From an uncultured Bacilli bacterium (GTDB lineage: Bacteria; Bacillota_I; Bacilli_A; RFN20; DUOF01), in the NCBI GenBank assembly GCA_934183255.1, contig CAKPSD010000002.1, positions 1 to 64,000 on the forward strand: 64,000 nucleotides of DNA, given 5' to 3'. This document shows, one piece after another, positions 8,604 to 15,684 of this stretch. Every line of letters begins with the position of its first letter. Positions within the stretch are counted from its first letter, which is position 1. The notes under the pieces are model-generated. The model was not told the origin of the DNA. It saw only the letters and a program-made list of their open reading frames with translations, and did no database searches. Position numbers and translations under genes: made by a program.

Positions 8604-8632
8604 TTGACATTATTTCCTATAAAACTTAACAT
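8604..8632 (+). promoter_or_regulatory. Sigma-A promoter of the CaCA exchanger gene
   Basis: TTGACA (8604-8609), a 17-base spacer and TAACAT (8627-8632) lie 30 bases before the ATG at 8662. The -35 is perfect and the -10 is moderate. The rest of the 8466-8603 intergenic stretch is AT-rich and shows nothing else. Confidence 0.6.
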
Positions 8633-8661
8633 TAATTATAAAGAAGTCGTGAGGTATAAAT

Positions 8662-9639
8662 ATGTTATTAGCAATTTTTTTATTCATTGTAGGTTTAGTC
8701 TTTCTTATTAAAGGTGGAGATATTTTTGTCGATAGTGCTTGTAAAATTGCCCACAAATTTCATATTCCTGAAATAATAATAGGCGCAACAATCGTTTCAA
8801 TTGGTACAACTTTGCCAGAAGTTATGGTGTCTGCCACTTCAGCAATAAGTGGACATGGCGAAATGGCTTATGGTAATGCTATTGGTTCAATAATTTGTAA
8901 TACTTCTCTAATAGCAGCTCTAACAATAGCTATAAGACCTACTAAAGTTAATAAAAATTCTTTAGTGATTCCTTCAATATTTTTCTTTGTATCAGCAATT
9001 TTTTATGCATTAATTTCTTACGCATTTGGAAGATTTACTAGAGTAACTGGAATAATCCTATTAGCATTATTCTTTATCTATATGTTTACTACAATAAAAA
9101 CAACTAAAAAAGAAGAAATAAAGGAAGAAGAAGTAAAAGAAAATTCTGAAGTAGAAGCAAAAAAAGATAAAACAATTATAGATTTTGTACTTTTAGTAGT
9201 TGGTGCTGCTCTTATCGCATTTGGTGCTAACTTATTAGTAGACAATGGCACAATAATCGCAAAAGGTTTAGGTGTACCTGAATCAGTAATAGCTCTTACT
9301 TTTGTTGCTCTAGGAACTTCATTGCCTGAGTTAATAACGGCTATTAATTCACTAGTTAAAGGTCACAGTTCTTTATCATTAGGCAACATAATAGGAGCGA
9401 ATTTATTTAACCTAGTTCTTGTATCATCAGTTTCAATAATTCTTTCTCCTTTTGCTTTACCAACTAATAAAACTGTACTTGGTGTAAACTCAACATTATT
9501 AATAGATGTTCCATTAATGATTATAGTAATGTTAATACTAGTAATTCCTCCATTAATAAAAGGTAAACTTTATAGATTTCAAGGAATATTATTGCTATTA
9601 ATATATGCATCATTCTGTGTATTCCAATTTGTTATATAA
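8662..9639 (+). CDS. CaCA family calcium/sodium antiporter (YrbG type)
   Basis: A 325-aa integral membrane protein with about ten helices in two inverted repeats. Each repeat carries the CaCA alpha motif: SIGTTLPEVMVSA with GNAIGS near residue 55, and ALGTSLPELITAI with GNIIGANLFN near residue 215. A charged loop rich in Lys/Glu (about 150-172) separates the halves. The family exchanges Ca2+ for Na+ or H+ across the cytoplasmic membrane. GTGAGG precedes the start. The gene appears monocistronic, with its own promoter and a terminator just after the stop. Confidence 0.92.
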   Translation: MLLAIFLFIVGLVFLIKGGDIFVDSACKIAHKFHIPEIIIGATIVSIGTTLPEVMVSATSAISGHGEMAYGNAIGSIICNTSLIAALTIAIRPTKVNKNSLVIPSIFFFVSAIFYALISYAFGRFTRVTGIILLALFFIYMFTTIKTTKKEEIKEEEVKENSEVEAKKDKTIIDFVLLVVGAALIAFGANLLVDNGTIIAKGLGVPESVIALTFVALGTSLPELITAINSLVKGHSSLSLGNIIGANLFNLVLVSSVSIILSPFALPTNKTVLGVNSTLLIDVPLMIIVMLILVIPPLIKGKLYRFQGILLLLIYASFCVFQFVI

Positions 9640-9646
9640 AACTAAG

Positions 9647-9676
9647 ACAATGAACTAAAAATTCATTGTTTTTTTA
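9647..9676 (+). terminator. Intrinsic terminator after the CaCA gene
   Basis: ACAATGAA, a 7-base loop and TTCATTGT are followed at once by a run of seven T. This is a standard rho-independent terminator separating the exchanger gene from the spoIIA operon. Confidence 0.85.
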
Positions 9677-9698
9677 TTTTACTCTAAATACAGCTTTT

Positions 9699-9705
9699 TT
9701 CGACA
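9699..9705. promoter_or_regulatory. Candidate Spo0A box before spoIIAA
   Basis: TTCGACA is the exact complement of the Spo0A recognition heptamer TGTCGAA. It lies about 40 bases before the spoIIAA start, in the only sizeable gap upstream of the operon. In Bacillus and Clostridium the spoIIA operon is directly activated by phosphorylated Spo0A. No convincing sigma-H promoter was seen. A heptamer this short will also occur by chance in the window. Confidence 0.5.
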
Positions 9706-9743
9706 CCATAAAATTTTAAAATGATTTTATTGGAGGAAAAAAT

Positions 9744-10100
9744 ATGAATAAAGATATGAAACTAGGAATAGTTAATTCTAGTACATTAGTAGTAAAATTT
9801 GTAGGAGATGTAGATAATTTAGTATGTGAACCATATAAAAATAAATTAGAAACCGTTATTAATGAAAATAAATATAAAAAAGTAATCATGGATTTTTCAA
9901 ATGTTACTTTTATAGATAGTTCAGGATTAGGATTAATACTTGGAAGATATAATCAATTAAAGAAATATAATGGAACTTTATATGTCAGTGGTGTAAATAA
10001 ACAAACAGAAAAAATATTCAACATTGCCGGTATATGGACAATCATGGATAGATATGAAAGCTTAGATACTGCCTTAAAAACAGTAGGTGTTTCTAAATGA
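9744..10100 (+). CDS. spoIIAA: anti-sigma F factor antagonist SpoIIAA
   Basis: A 118-aa STAS-domain protein. In the forespore, unphosphorylated SpoIIAA binds SpoIIAB and frees sigma F. The key motif IDSSGLGLILGRY contains the serine phosphorylated by SpoIIAB (about Ser59, matching Ser58 of B. subtilis). The B. subtilis GELDHHTAE segment is replaced by GDVDNLVCE, a substantial change in a normally conserved region, though the fold pattern is kept. GGAGG precedes the ATG. The TGA stop overlaps the spoIIAB start (ATGA), so the two are translationally coupled. A Spo0A-type box lies upstream. Confidence 0.95.
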   Translation: MNKDMKLGIVNSSTLVVKFVGDVDNLVCEPYKNKLETVINENKYKKVIMDFSNVTFIDSSGLGLILGRYNQLKKYNGTLYVSGVNKQTEKIFNIAGIWTIMDRYESLDTALKTVGVSK

Positions 10101-10534
10101 ATAAAATAGAGTTAAAGTTTTCTTCAATAATTGAGAATGAGCCTTTCGTAAGAACTGCAATCTCGGCCTTTATACTTCCATTAAACCCTTCCCTAGATGA
10201 ATTAAGTGAAGTAAAAACAATTGTCTCAGAAGCTGTATCAAACGCTATAATTCATGGATATAACTATGATTCAAGTAAAGATGTGTATCTAAGAGCTAAA
10301 ATAACAGATAGTATACTAGAAGTTGTAGTCCAAGACTATGGTGTTGGTATTGAAAATATAGAAGAAGCAATGCAAGCAAACTTTACAACAAAAGTAAATG
10401 AACAACGTGCAGGAATGGGATTCTCAATTATGCAAACACTTTCTGATAAATTTGAAGTTCGTTCACAAAAAGATATAGGAACTAGAGTAACAATAACTAA
10501 AATATTCAAAAAGCATTACCAAGAGGTAAAGTAA
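10097..10534 (+). CDS. spoIIAB: anti-sigma F factor SpoIIAB
   Basis: A 145-aa GHKL-fold serine kinase and anti-sigma factor that holds sigma F inactive and phosphorylates SpoIIAA. The N box is EAVSNAIIHGY (about residues 45-55), the G1 box DYGVGI (about 80) and the G2 region RAGMGFSIMQTLSD. Its length matches the 146-aa B. subtilis protein. It overlaps spoIIAA by 4 bases and sigF by one base, giving fixed stoichiometry in a three-gene operon. Confidence 0.96.
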   Translation: MNKIELKFSSIIENEPFVRTAISAFILPLNPSLDELSEVKTIVSEAVSNAIIHGYNYDSSKDVYLRAKITDSILEVVVQDYGVGIENIEEAMQANFTTKVNEQRAGMGFSIMQTLSDKFEVRSQKDIGTRVTITKIFKKHYQEVK

Positions 10535-11253
10535 TGCTACAGGTTAAAGAAGATAACCTTACTTTATTAACTAGATATAAAAATGGAGAAACAAACTTAA
10601 AAAATCAAATACTTCAAAATAACTTATCTTTAGTTTATTCACTAGTAAATAGATATAAACACTCAACAACAGATAAAGAAGACTTATTTCAAATTGGATG
10701 CATAGGATTATTAAAAGCTATAGATAACTTTGATCCATCTTTTAATGTGCAATTTTCCACTTATGCCGTTCCTCTTATTTTAGGAGAAATAAAAAGACAT
10801 TTTAGAGATAATGGTCTAGTTAAAGTAAGTAGGGGTTTAAAAGAGCTTAATCTTTCAATAAACAAATTAAAAAATGAACATTATATAACTTATGGAAAAG
10901 ATATTTCTTTAGAAGATCTATCATCAAAATTAAATGTATCTAAATATGATATTATTATGGCTATGGAAACAGGATATATACCTTCATCTATTGAAGAACC
11001 AATCTATGAAAAAGATAATTCATGCATTACTTTAGAAGAAACAATCAAAGATGAAAGTGAAAAAAGTATAGTAGATTTACTAACTTTAAAAGAAGGATTA
11101 AATCTTCTTTCTAGTAAAGAAAAGTTATTTATAAAAATGCGTTTTTATCAAGAAATGAATCAGCAATCAATTGCAAATAAATTTAATATATCACAAGTTC
11201 AAGTATCAAGATTAGAAAAAAAGATAATAGAAAAGTTAAAAAAATGTTTTTAA
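10534..11253 (+). CDS. sigF: RNA polymerase sigma factor SigF
   Basis: A 239-aa sporulation sigma factor, the first forespore-specific one. Region 2 includes DLFQIGCIGLLKAIDNFDPS and VQFSTYAVPLILGEIKRHFRD, with the DNA-melting residues. Region 3 and region 4 follow, the latter with a C-terminal helix-turn-helix (SIANKFNISQVQVSRLEKKI). The overlap with spoIIAB and the operon order identify it as sigma F rather than sigma G or B. It is slightly shorter than the 255-aa B. subtilis protein. Sigma F would drive later forespore genes; no copy of sigma G lies in this window. Confidence 0.95.
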   Translation: MLQVKEDNLTLLTRYKNGETNLKNQILQNNLSLVYSLVNRYKHSTTDKEDLFQIGCIGLLKAIDNFDPSFNVQFSTYAVPLILGEIKRHFRDNGLVKVSRGLKELNLSINKLKNEHYITYGKDISLEDLSSKLNVSKYDIIMAMETGYIPSSIEEPIYEKDNSCITLEETIKDESEKSIVDLLTLKEGLNLLSSKEKLFIKMRFYQEMNQQSIANKFNISQVQVSRLEKKIIEKLKKCF

Positions 11254-11265
11254 TTAAAAATGCAT

Positions 11266-11287
11266 TTTTGTTGTAATTGCAACAAAA
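11266..11287. promoter_or_regulatory. Rex-like dyad upstream of pflB
   Basis: TTGTTG and CAACAA (11268-11285) are arms of an 18-bp inverted repeat, extended by TT/AA on each side. The layout resembles the Rex operator (TTGTTAA-N4-TTAACAA in clostridia): the outer five bases match on each side and the inner two differ. Rex senses NADH/NAD+ and controls fermentation genes including pflB in several Firmicutes. It could instead be a weak terminator of the spoIIA operon, but the following T run is only four bases. Confidence 0.4.
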
Positions 11288-11345
11288 TTTTATCAAGATT
11301 AATGATATTATTGTACCAAATTAAATAATTAAGGAGGTTCAATAT

Positions 11346-13598
11346 ATGAAAGGATTTAATATTTGGAAAGAATTTAAAGGCAATTTATGGAAAAGAGAAG
11401 TTAATGTTAGAGATTTCATACAATCTAACTATGAATCATATAATGGAGATTCTTCTTTTTTAGAAAAAGCAACAGAAGCAACAAATAAATTATGGAAAGA
11501 ATTACAAAAGCTTCAAAAACTAGAAAAAGAAAATGGTGGAGTTTTAGAATGTGAAACTGATGTCGTATCAAGTTTAACATCTTATGATAAAGCTTACATA
11601 AATAATGATTTAAAAGAATTAGAACAAATTGTAGGTTTACAAACTGATAAGCCTTTAAAAAGAGCATTTATGCCTTATGGTGGTATACATATGGCTGAAG
11701 AAGCTTGTTCAACTTATGGATATAAACCAAATCCTTTATTGCACAAAATATTTAGTGAATATCGCAAGACCCATAATCAAGGAGTTTTTGATGCATATAC
11801 TCCAGAAATGAAAAAAGCTAGACATTCTCATATTATCACAGGACTACCTGACACATATGGTAGAGGAAGAATAGTTGGAGATTATAGAAGAATTGCTCTT
11901 TATGGAATTGATAATTTAATAGAAGAAAAGAAAAAAGATTTTGATAGTTGTGATAACGGCATAATGGATGAAGAAACAATTAGATTAAAAGAAGAAATAA
12001 CAATGCAAATTAATGCGCTTAAAGGCATTAAAGAAATGGCAAAAATATATGGTTATGATATATCAAATCCCGCAACCAATGCAAAAGAAGCAATACAATG
12101 GATATATTTTGGTTATTTAGCAGCAATAAAAACTCAAAATGGAGCAGCCATGAGTGTTGGAAGAATTTCTACATTCATAGACATCTACATTGCTAGAGAC
12201 TTAAAAAATGGCGTTATAAATGAAAAAGAAGCACAAGAATTAATTGATCATTTAGTAATGAAATTTAGAATGGTCAGATTTGCTAGAATACCAGCATACA
12301 ATCAATTGTTCAGTGGCGATCCAGTATGGGCAACACTAGTAGTTGGAGGCACAGGAATAAATGGTGAAAGCATGGTAACAAAAACAGACTTTAGATTCTT
12401 ACACACATTAGAAAATATGGGGCCTTCACCTGAACCTAATCTAACTGTTTTATATTCAAACAAATTACCTATAAGCTTCAAAAAATACGCTTCATACATA
12501 TCAATACAAACTAGTTCTATCCAATATGAAAACGATGATATAATGAAAGAGTTTTGGGGCGATGATTATTCAATTTGCTGTTGCGTAAGCGCAACTGAAA
12601 CAGGAAAGGAAATGCAATTTTTTGGAGCTAGAGCTAACTTGGCAAAATGCTTATTATATGCTATTAATGGTGGAGTAGATGAAATGAGTCATGAGCAAGT
12701 AGGCCCTGGATATGCTCCTATAACTAGCGAATATTTAAATTATGAAGAAGTTGTAAATAAATATGACAACATGATGGAATGGTTGGCAAAACTTTATGTT
12801 AACACATTAAATTTGATTCACTATATGCATGATAAGTATTATTATGAAGCATCTCAAATGGCTTTAATTGATACAAACGTAAGAAGAACATTTGCTACAG
12901 GAATCGCTGGTTTCTCTCATGTTGTTGATAGTTTAAGTGCCATTAAGTATGCTAAAGTTAAAACAATTAGAGATGACAGCGGATTAGTAATTGATTATAA
13001 AGTTGAAGGAGAATTTCCTCGTTATGGAAATGACGATGATAGAGCAGACAATATAGCAATAGATTTATTAAAAACATTTATTGAAAAAATAAAACATTAT
13101 CATACATATAGAAACAGCGAACCAACAACTTCAATTCTAACAATAACATCTAATGTTGTTTATGGTAAAGCTACTGGCGCTATGCCTGATGGAAGAATTA
13201 GTGGTACACCTTTATCTCCTGGCGCTAATCCTAGTTATGGCGCTGAAAGAAATGGTCTAATAGCTTCACTTAATTCTGTTAGTAAACTTCCATATCATTT
13301 AGCACTTGATGGCATATCTAACACTCAAACAATTAATCCATCAGCATTAGGTCACTCATTAGATGAAAGAATAAATAATTTAGTGCAAGTAATGGATGGA
13401 TATTTCATTCAAGGAGCACATCACTTAAATGTAAATGTTTTTGGAATAGAAAAATTAATTGATTGTATGAATCACCCTGAAAAAGAAGAATATGCAAATT
13501 TCACAATAAGAGTATCAGGATATGCAGTTAAATTTATAAATCTAACCAAAGAACAACAACTTGATGTAATAGCAAGGTCTAGCCATGAAAGAATGTAA
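11346..13598 (+). CDS. pflB: formate acetyltransferase (pyruvate formate-lyase)
   Basis: A 750-aa glycyl-radical enzyme that cleaves pyruvate with CoA to acetyl-CoA and formate in anaerobic fermentation. The catalytic cysteines lie in SICCCVSATETG (about residues 410-420), where the family usually has a CC pair; here three Cys occur in a row. The glycyl radical site is RVSGYAV near the C-terminus (Gly about 723). Other family marks are LPDTYGRGRI and DGISNTQTINPSALG. Its length is normal. AAGGAGG lies upstream, behind the Rex-like dyad. The activase gene pflA overlaps its end by 14 bases, as in standard pflBA operons. Confidence 0.97.
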   Translation: MKGFNIWKEFKGNLWKREVNVRDFIQSNYESYNGDSSFLEKATEATNKLWKELQKLQKLEKENGGVLECETDVVSSLTSYDKAYINNDLKELEQIVGLQTDKPLKRAFMPYGGIHMAEEACSTYGYKPNPLLHKIFSEYRKTHNQGVFDAYTPEMKKARHSHIITGLPDTYGRGRIVGDYRRIALYGIDNLIEEKKKDFDSCDNGIMDEETIRLKEEITMQINALKGIKEMAKIYGYDISNPATNAKEAIQWIYFGYLAAIKTQNGAAMSVGRISTFIDIYIARDLKNGVINEKEAQELIDHLVMKFRMVRFARIPAYNQLFSGDPVWATLVVGGTGINGESMVTKTDFRFLHTLENMGPSPEPNLTVLYSNKLPISFKKYASYISIQTSSIQYENDDIMKEFWGDDYSICCCVSATETGKEMQFFGARANLAKCLLYAINGGVDEMSHEQVGPGYAPITSEYLNYEEVVNKYDNMMEWLAKLYVNTLNLIHYMHDKYYYEASQMALIDTNVRRTFATGIAGFSHVVDSLSAIKYAKVKTIRDDSGLVIDYKVEGEFPRYGNDDDRADNIAIDLLKTFIEKIKHYHTYRNSEPTTSILTITSNVVYGKATGAMPDGRISGTPLSPGANPSYGAERNGLIASLNSVSKLPYHLALDGISNTQTINPSALGHSLDERINNLVQVMDGYFIQGAHHLNVNVFGIEKLIDCMNHPEKEEYANFTIRVSGYAVKFINLTKEQQLDVIARSSHERM

Positions 13599-14331
13599 TG
13601 GAATCATAAATTCTTTTGAAACATTTGGATTAGTTGATGGGCCTGGCGTTAGATTTGTTATTTTTTTACAAGGGTGTAATATGCGCTGTAAATACTGTCA
13701 CAATCCAGAAACGTGGAATTTAAAAGATTGTAATTCAATAATAATGAGTTCTAAAGAAGTTTTTGAAAAAGCGTATAGATATCATTACTATTGGGGAGAA
13801 AATAATAGTAATGGAGGAATAACGGTAAGTGGCGGTGAGCCATTACTTCAAATTGAGTTTTTAATTGAGTTATTTACTTTAGCAAAAGAAAATAATGTAA
13901 GTTGTGTGATAGATACTAGTGGAGAACCATTTACAACAGAAAAAGAATATTTAGAAAAATTTGACAAGCTAATGAATTTAACAGATTTATTCATAATTGA
14001 TTTAAAACTTTTTGATAACGATAAACATAAAGAATTAACAGGAAAATCTAATAAAAGCATATTAAATTTAATGACTTACTTATCTAATCATAATAAAGAA
14101 ATGTGGATAAGAAGAGTACTAGTGCCAAATTTAACAGATAATGAAGAAGACTTAATAAACACAAAAAAGTTTATAAACACTTTAAAAACTGTTACAAAAG
14201 TAGAAATACTGCCATATCACAGTCTAGCTATAGCAAAATATGATAAATTAGGCATAAAATATTCACTTGTAGATTACAAATCACCAACAGAAGAAGAAAT
14301 AAAAAAAGCAGAGAAAATACTTTGTATTTAA
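13585..14331 (+). CDS. pflA: pyruvate formate-lyase activating enzyme
   Basis: A 248-aa radical SAM protein that installs the glycyl radical on PflB. The [4Fe-4S] cluster motif is CNMRCKYC (about residues 31-38, CxxxCxxC), followed by HNPETW. The SAM-binding GG motif is TVSGGEPLLQ near residue 75. The length matches known PflA. The start overlaps pflB by 14 bases, with only a weak AAGG signal, so expression is probably coupled to pflB translation. It is the last gene before the pheST T-box unit; no strong terminator is visible after it. Confidence 0.96.
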   Translation: MKECNGIINSFETFGLVDGPGVRFVIFLQGCNMRCKYCHNPETWNLKDCNSIIMSSKEVFEKAYRYHYYWGENNSNGGITVSGGEPLLQIEFLIELFTLAKENNVSCVIDTSGEPFTTEKEYLEKFDKLMNLTDLFIIDLKLFDNDKHKELTGKSNKSILNLMTYLSNHNKEMWIRRVLVPNLTDNEEDLINTKKFINTLKTVTKVEILPYHSLAIAKYDKLGIKYSLVDYKSPTEEEIKKAEKILCI

Positions 14332-14345
14332 TGTATTCTTATTTA

Positions 14346-14373
14346 TTGACATAAATTTCAAACTTGTTATAAT
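14346..14373 (+). promoter_or_regulatory. Sigma-A promoter of the pheST T-box transcript
   Basis: TTGACA (14346-14351), a 16-base spacer and TATAAT (14368-14373) give both consensus hexamers. The T-box leader starts within about 10 bases downstream. Confidence 0.8.
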
Positions 14374-14379
14374 AAAATC

Positions 14380-14626
14380 AATGCTTTGATTAGGAGTAGT
14401 AATTAGAAAACTTATTAAAAAGAGAGAGTAAATGACCAGCTGAAAGTTTACTTATAATAAGTCTAGTGAATTCACCTATGAGTGCATCTAATAAATGCCG
14501 TTTAGTAAACGTTATATTACTTAATTAAGAGCATAGAAATTCTATGAATTAGGATGGTACCGCTTGGTTTAGTATTGAATAAAACTATCAAGTTCCTATT
14601 ATATTTTTAATAGGAACTTTTTTATT
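14380..14626 (+). ncRNA. T-box riboswitch (Phe specifier) controlling pheST
   Basis: A classic T-box leader of about 245 nt that senses uncharged tRNA-Phe. Stem I carries the specifier loop AGTGAATTCACC, in which TTC (14471-14473) is a phenylalanine codon. The T-box sequence AGGATGGTACCGC (14551-14563) pairs with the tRNA acceptor end. The terminator is AAGTTCCTATTA, a short loop, TAATAGGAACTT and a T run (14590-14623). When uncharged tRNA-Phe binds, the antiterminator forms and pheST is read. Leader, specifier and terminator are all visible and agree with the downstream genes. Confidence 0.95.
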
Positions 14627-14644
14627 TGTAAAGGAGGAATTTTA

Positions 14645-15682
14645 ATGAATGATGAACAAATGAAAAATGAATACTTAGAGGACTTAAAAACTATTAAAGA
14701 TCAAAAAGATTTAATGGAAGTTAGAAACAAATATCTAAGTAAAAAAGGTAAAGTTAGCGAACTAATGATGAAAATGAAAGAAGTAGCTGCTGAAAAAAGA
14801 GCTTCTTTTGGACAAATGGTCAATAATTTAAAGAATTTTATTACTGAAGGGTTAGATGAATTAAAAGCTAAATTAGAAAAAGAAGAATTAAACAAAAAAT
14901 TAAAAAGTGAAGAAATAGATGTTACTTTACCATCTACTAAGGTTAGACAAGGTGCTCCAAGTATACTAGAACATGTTATTGAAGAAGTAGAAGAAGTATT
15001 CATGTCAATGGGATACGATGTTGTAGATGGCCCTGAAGTAGAAGAAGATAAATTTAATTTTGAAATGTTAAATATTCCTAAAGGACATCCTGCTAGAGAT
15101 GCCCAAGACACCTTCTATATTGAAGATGAAAAAGTATTGCTAAGAAGCCAAACTTCACCAGTACAAGCACGTACAATGCTAGCAAATGGTGGAAATACTC
15201 CAATTAGAATGATTTGTCCTGGCAAAACATATAGAAGAGATGCTGATGATGCTACTCACTCACATCAATTCATGCAAATAGAAGGTTTATTGATTGATAA
15301 AAATATAAGTCTTTCTGATTTAAAAGGAACATTTGATATATTAGCTAAAAAACTATTTGGAGAAAACTGCGAAACTAGATTTAGACCTAGTTATTACCAA
15401 TTCACAGAGCCTTCAGTAGAAATGGATATATCTTGTTTCTCATGCAAAGGAAAAGGTTGCTCACTATGTAAGAATACAGGTTGGATAACTATTGCAGGAG
15501 CTGGAATGGTTCACCCTAATGTATTAAGAAATGGCGGGTATGATCCTAAAGTTTGGAGCGGATTTGCTTTTGGTTTTGGTGCAGAAAGAATGGCAATGTT
15601 AAAATATGGAATTAGTGATATTAGAAAATTCTATCAAACAGATTTAAGAGAATCTGAAGCATTCGATAGAAGGGAGGATTAA
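14645..15682 (+). CDS. pheS: phenylalanine--tRNA ligase alpha subunit
   Basis: A 345-aa class II aminoacyl-tRNA synthetase subunit that carries the active site charging tRNA-Phe. The N-terminal coiled-coil (residues 1-85) contacts tRNA. Motif 2 lies in MICPGKTYRRDADDATHSHQF and motif 3 in GFGAERMAMLKYGI near the C-terminus. The segment CFSCKGKGCSLCKNTGW is the four-Cys zinc-binding loop common in Firmicute PheS. AGGAGG precedes the start. It is separated by 2 bases from pheT and controlled by the upstream Phe T-box. Confidence 0.97.
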   Translation: MNDEQMKNEYLEDLKTIKDQKDLMEVRNKYLSKKGKVSELMMKMKEVAAEKRASFGQMVNNLKNFITEGLDELKAKLEKEELNKKLKSEEIDVTLPSTKVRQGAPSILEHVIEEVEEVFMSMGYDVVDGPEVEEDKFNFEMLNIPKGHPARDAQDTFYIEDEKVLLRSQTSPVQARTMLANGGNTPIRMICPGKTYRRDADDATHSHQFMQIEGLLIDKNISLSDLKGTFDILAKKLFGENCETRFRPSYYQFTEPSVEMDISCFSCKGKGCSLCKNTGWITIAGAGMVHPNVLRNGGYDPKVWSGFAFGFGAERMAMLKYGISDIRKFYQTDLRESEAFDRRED

Positions 15683-15684
15683 TA

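Noticed and set aside
8466..8661. Possible yybP-ykoY manganese riboswitch before mntP
   Set aside because: The stretch is uniformly AT-rich and lacks the conserved loops and GC-rich helices of that class.
15430..15490. Four-Cys insertion in PheS as an unusual fusion
   Set aside because: A zinc-binding Cys loop at this place is common in Firmicute PheS.
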